Below are positions 60,857 through 64,000 of a stretch of DNA of 64,000 nt, in pieces. Position numbers and translations under genes: made by a program. The notes below the pieces were generated by a model. The model did no database searches. It was not told the DNA's origin and was given only the letters and a program-made list of their open reading frames with translations. Source of the DNA: Microbacterium oleivorans (GTDB taxonomy: Bacteria; Actinomycetota; Actinomycetes; Actinomycetales; Microbacteriaceae); the NCBI RefSeq assembly GCF_001691565.1, contig NZ_MAYO01000003.1:1-64000 (forward strand), in the 5' to 3' direction. Position 1 is the first letter of the stretch. Each line of letters opens with the position of its first letter.

Positions 60857-62167
60857 ATGAGCTCTCTCGTTGACCAGTTCCACTCGGCCGCGCTCGACGA
60901 ACGTCTCGCCTCGACCTTGGCGGCTCGGGGCCTGCGGGCCGCTCGCGTCGGTGACGACGACCGCGAGGGCACGCACCGGTGGCAGGATGCCGTCGCGCGC
61001 GGCTTCCTGGGCGGGGAACCCACCGAGGCCCAGTACACCGAGTCCTTCGCCCGTAACGGCTACCGCCGCAAAGTGGGCGTGTACGACGAGGGCGGTGTGC
61101 AGGCCGACGTCCCCGTCGCGACCTTCGCCTCGTGGGGGACCGAGCTCACCCTGCCCGGCGGTTCCGCGATCCCGATGTGCGCCGTCAGCGCGGTCACCGT
61201 CGCGCCCACGCACCGTCGCCGAGGCATCCTCAGCGCCCTCATGCAGGGGGAGCTCCGGACCGCGGCGTCCCTCGGCTTCCCTCTCGCGGGGCTCACGGTG
61301 AGCGAGTCCGGCATCTATGGCCGATTCGGCTTCGCCCCCGCGGTGGCCGCCACGTCGTGGGAGATCGCCACGCGCCGCACCGGGTGGATCGGTCCGGTCG
61401 CGCCGGGGCGCATCGACTACATCACGCGGGAGCAGGGGCGGGATGCCGCGACCGACCTGTACGAGCGGATCCGACGGGACACCCCCGGCGAGATCACCAT
61501 GCCGGGCGGTCATTGGGACCGCACCTTCGGGACGCGCTCCGATGTCGAGAAGGCCGACAAGCTGCGCGTCGTCCAATACCGCTCGCCGGAGGGCGCCGTC
61601 GAGGGCGTCGCGATCTACAGCATCAGTGAGGACGACGACGACTGGGCCGCGTCGACGGCGACGGTCTCGCGCGTGGTCGCGGGGACGGATGCCGCCTACG
61701 CAGGGCTCTGGCGCTTCCTGCTGTCCCTCGACCTCGTCGGCACGGTCCGGGCCAACGAGCTGTCCGTCGACGAGCCGCTCTGGTGGATGATCGACAACAA
61801 GCGCGCGGCGCGCATCACCAGCCGGGACCACCACTACCTGCGCGTGCTCGACGTCCCGGCGACGCTCGCCGCCCGCAGCTACGACGTCGAGGACGTCATC
61901 GCGCTCGAGGTGACCGACGCGCTGCGCCTCGCCGACGGGACCTTCGTTCTCTCGGCGGGCGAGGCACCCGGTGTCGAGATCGTCGACGAGGTTCCGCTCG
62001 GCGTGCCGCTCGTGCGTCTCGGAGTGGAGGAGCTCTCGGCGATGCTCCTCGGCGGCGTCTCGGCCGTCACCTTGGCCCGCGCGGGGCGCATCGAGGCCGA
62101 TGACCCGCACCGCGTCGCGCGAGTCTTCTCCGCGACGACGACCCCGCAGCTGAGCTTCTGGTACTGA
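60857..62167 (+). CDS. Eis-like GNAT N-acetyltransferase
   Basis: The 436-residue length and three-part build match Eis: an N-terminal GNAT domain with the acetyl-CoA loop VTVAPTHRRRGILSALM, a second GNAT-like domain, and a C-terminal SCP2-like region whose last residues SFWY supply the terminal carboxylate used in catalysis. Eis proteins acetylate amines including aminoglycosides and can hide in stress responses; the substrate here is unknown. Confidence 0.9.
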   Translation: MSSLVDQFHSAALDERLASTLAARGLRAARVGDDDREGTHRWQDAVARGFLGGEPTEAQYTESFARNGYRRKVGVYDEGGVQADVPVATFASWGTELTLPGGSAIPMCAVSAVTVAPTHRRRGILSALMQGELRTAASLGFPLAGLTVSESGIYGRFGFAPAVAATSWEIATRRTGWIGPVAPGRIDYITREQGRDAATDLYERIRRDTPGEITMPGGHWDRTFGTRSDVEKADKLRVVQYRSPEGAVEGVAIYSISEDDDDWAASTATVSRVVAGTDAAYAGLWRFLLSLDLVGTVRANELSVDEPLWWMIDNKRAARITSRDHHYLRVLDVPATLAARSYDVEDVIALEVTDALRLADGTFVLSAGEAPGVEIVDEVPLGVPLVRLGVEELSAMLLGGVSAVTLARAGRIEADDPHRVARVFSATTTPQLSFWY

Positions 62168-62169
62168 CC

Positions 62170-62481
62170 GTGGACGCTCTCGCCTGGGCAGGTCTACTCG
62201 TCGGCGGCGTCCTGCTGCTCTGGTCACTGTGGTCGACGCTGCGCGCCAACGCGGGGCGCCGCATCCCGATGCTGCGGAATGCGGACGTCGTGCCGCCGGG
62301 GTCGATCGTGACGCGCGTCGTCGGCATCGCCGTCTTCGTGTTCTCGGCGCTGAGCCTCGCAGGCCGGTCGGGTGTCTGGCCGGCGGTCATGCTCTTGGTG
62401 GGCGCTCTCGGCGGTGCCGTCGCGATCGCGTGGCACAACAGGCTGGCCCGACGGGCCGATCGGTCAGGCGGCGCCGCGTAG
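62170..62481 (+). CDS. Small three-helix membrane protein
   Basis: The 103-residue protein has three hydrophobic segments (about 4-22, 47-65, 70-88) and a basic C-terminus. I do not recognise a family. GTG start, two bases after the Eis-like gene, so co-transcribed. Confidence 0.7.
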   Translation: MDALAWAGLLVGGVLLLWSLWSTLRANAGRRIPMLRNADVVPPGSIVTRVVGIAVFVFSALSLAGRSGVWPAVMLLVGALGGAVAIAWHNRLARRADRSGGAA

Positions 62482-62484
62482 CCT
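62479..62484 (+). promoter_or_regulatory. -10 box of the ABC-F gene
   Basis: TAGCCT, 7 bases before the ATG at 62492; it overlaps the stop codon of the small membrane protein gene. Confidence 0.5.
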
Positions 62485-62491
62485 GGAGGCG

Positions 62492-64000
<1,509 letters not shown>

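Overview
The window is dense, high-GC, GTG-start-rich actinobacterial chromosome, most like Microbacterium or another Microbacteriaceae. This is inferred from gene content (class Ib NrdEF, coproporphyrin-type heme synthesis with HemQ, Pmt beside RsmI, Eis-like acetyltransferase); I could run no alignment. No rRNA, tRNA, insertion sequence, phage or CRISPR array is visible, and no gene-free gap reaches 300 bases.

Layout. 1-6 kb: end of nrdE, nrdF, a lipoprotein/hydrolase pair, a MarR regulator, two DoxX-like paralogues, a DUF3817 protein and an RsmC-like methyltransferase. 6-13.8 kb: two tandem sugar ABC transporters on the minus strand; the distal one is headed by its ROK regulator, and a promoter with a candidate operator drives the other. 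13.8-21.4 kb: NYN-LOTUS protein, PLD-N membrane protein, Gfo/Idh/MocA oxidoreductase, M20 peptidase and HrpA helicase. 21.4-39.5 kb: one minus-strand block of eleven genes described below. 39.5-46 kb: rsmI, a truncated MalG-type permease, a LacI regulator, metG, a TatD nuclease and a second LacI regulator. 45.5-55.1 kb: a complete heme locus, hemA leftward and hemE-G-Q-H-C-D-B-L rightward. 55.3-64 kb: rsmA, a metallophosphoesterase, a Stealth phosphotransferase, an aldo/keto reductase, ispE, an Eis-like acetyltransferase, a small membrane protein and an ABC-F ATPase cut by the window edge.

The most interesting region is 21.4-39.5 kb. In transcription order it encodes a protein O-mannosyltransferase, an FHA protein, a membrane Ser/Thr kinase, a 1975-residue Ig-like surface protein, MoxR, DUF58, a transglutaminase-fold membrane protein lacking its catalytic Cys and His, a membrane FHA protein, a PP2C phosphatase, a tail-anchored protein with five perfect 12-residue repeats around PDDETLLA, and a degenerate FHA-HTH protein. 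A related acidic-Thr-Arg-Arg motif recurs in the kinase, both canonical FHA proteins and the phosphatase tail. I propose a self-contained phospho-threonine circuit controlling assembly of a giant surface protein; this is inference.

A second theme is expression grammar. At least seventeen starts carry a TANNNT -10 box 6-8 bases upstream, the arrangement expected for leaderless mRNAs, and this corrects several start choices. Two divergent promoters (pmt/rsmI and hemA/hemE) have -10 boxes that overlap each other. hemE has no ATG, GTG or TTG start and appears to use ATT behind a strong ribosome-binding site.
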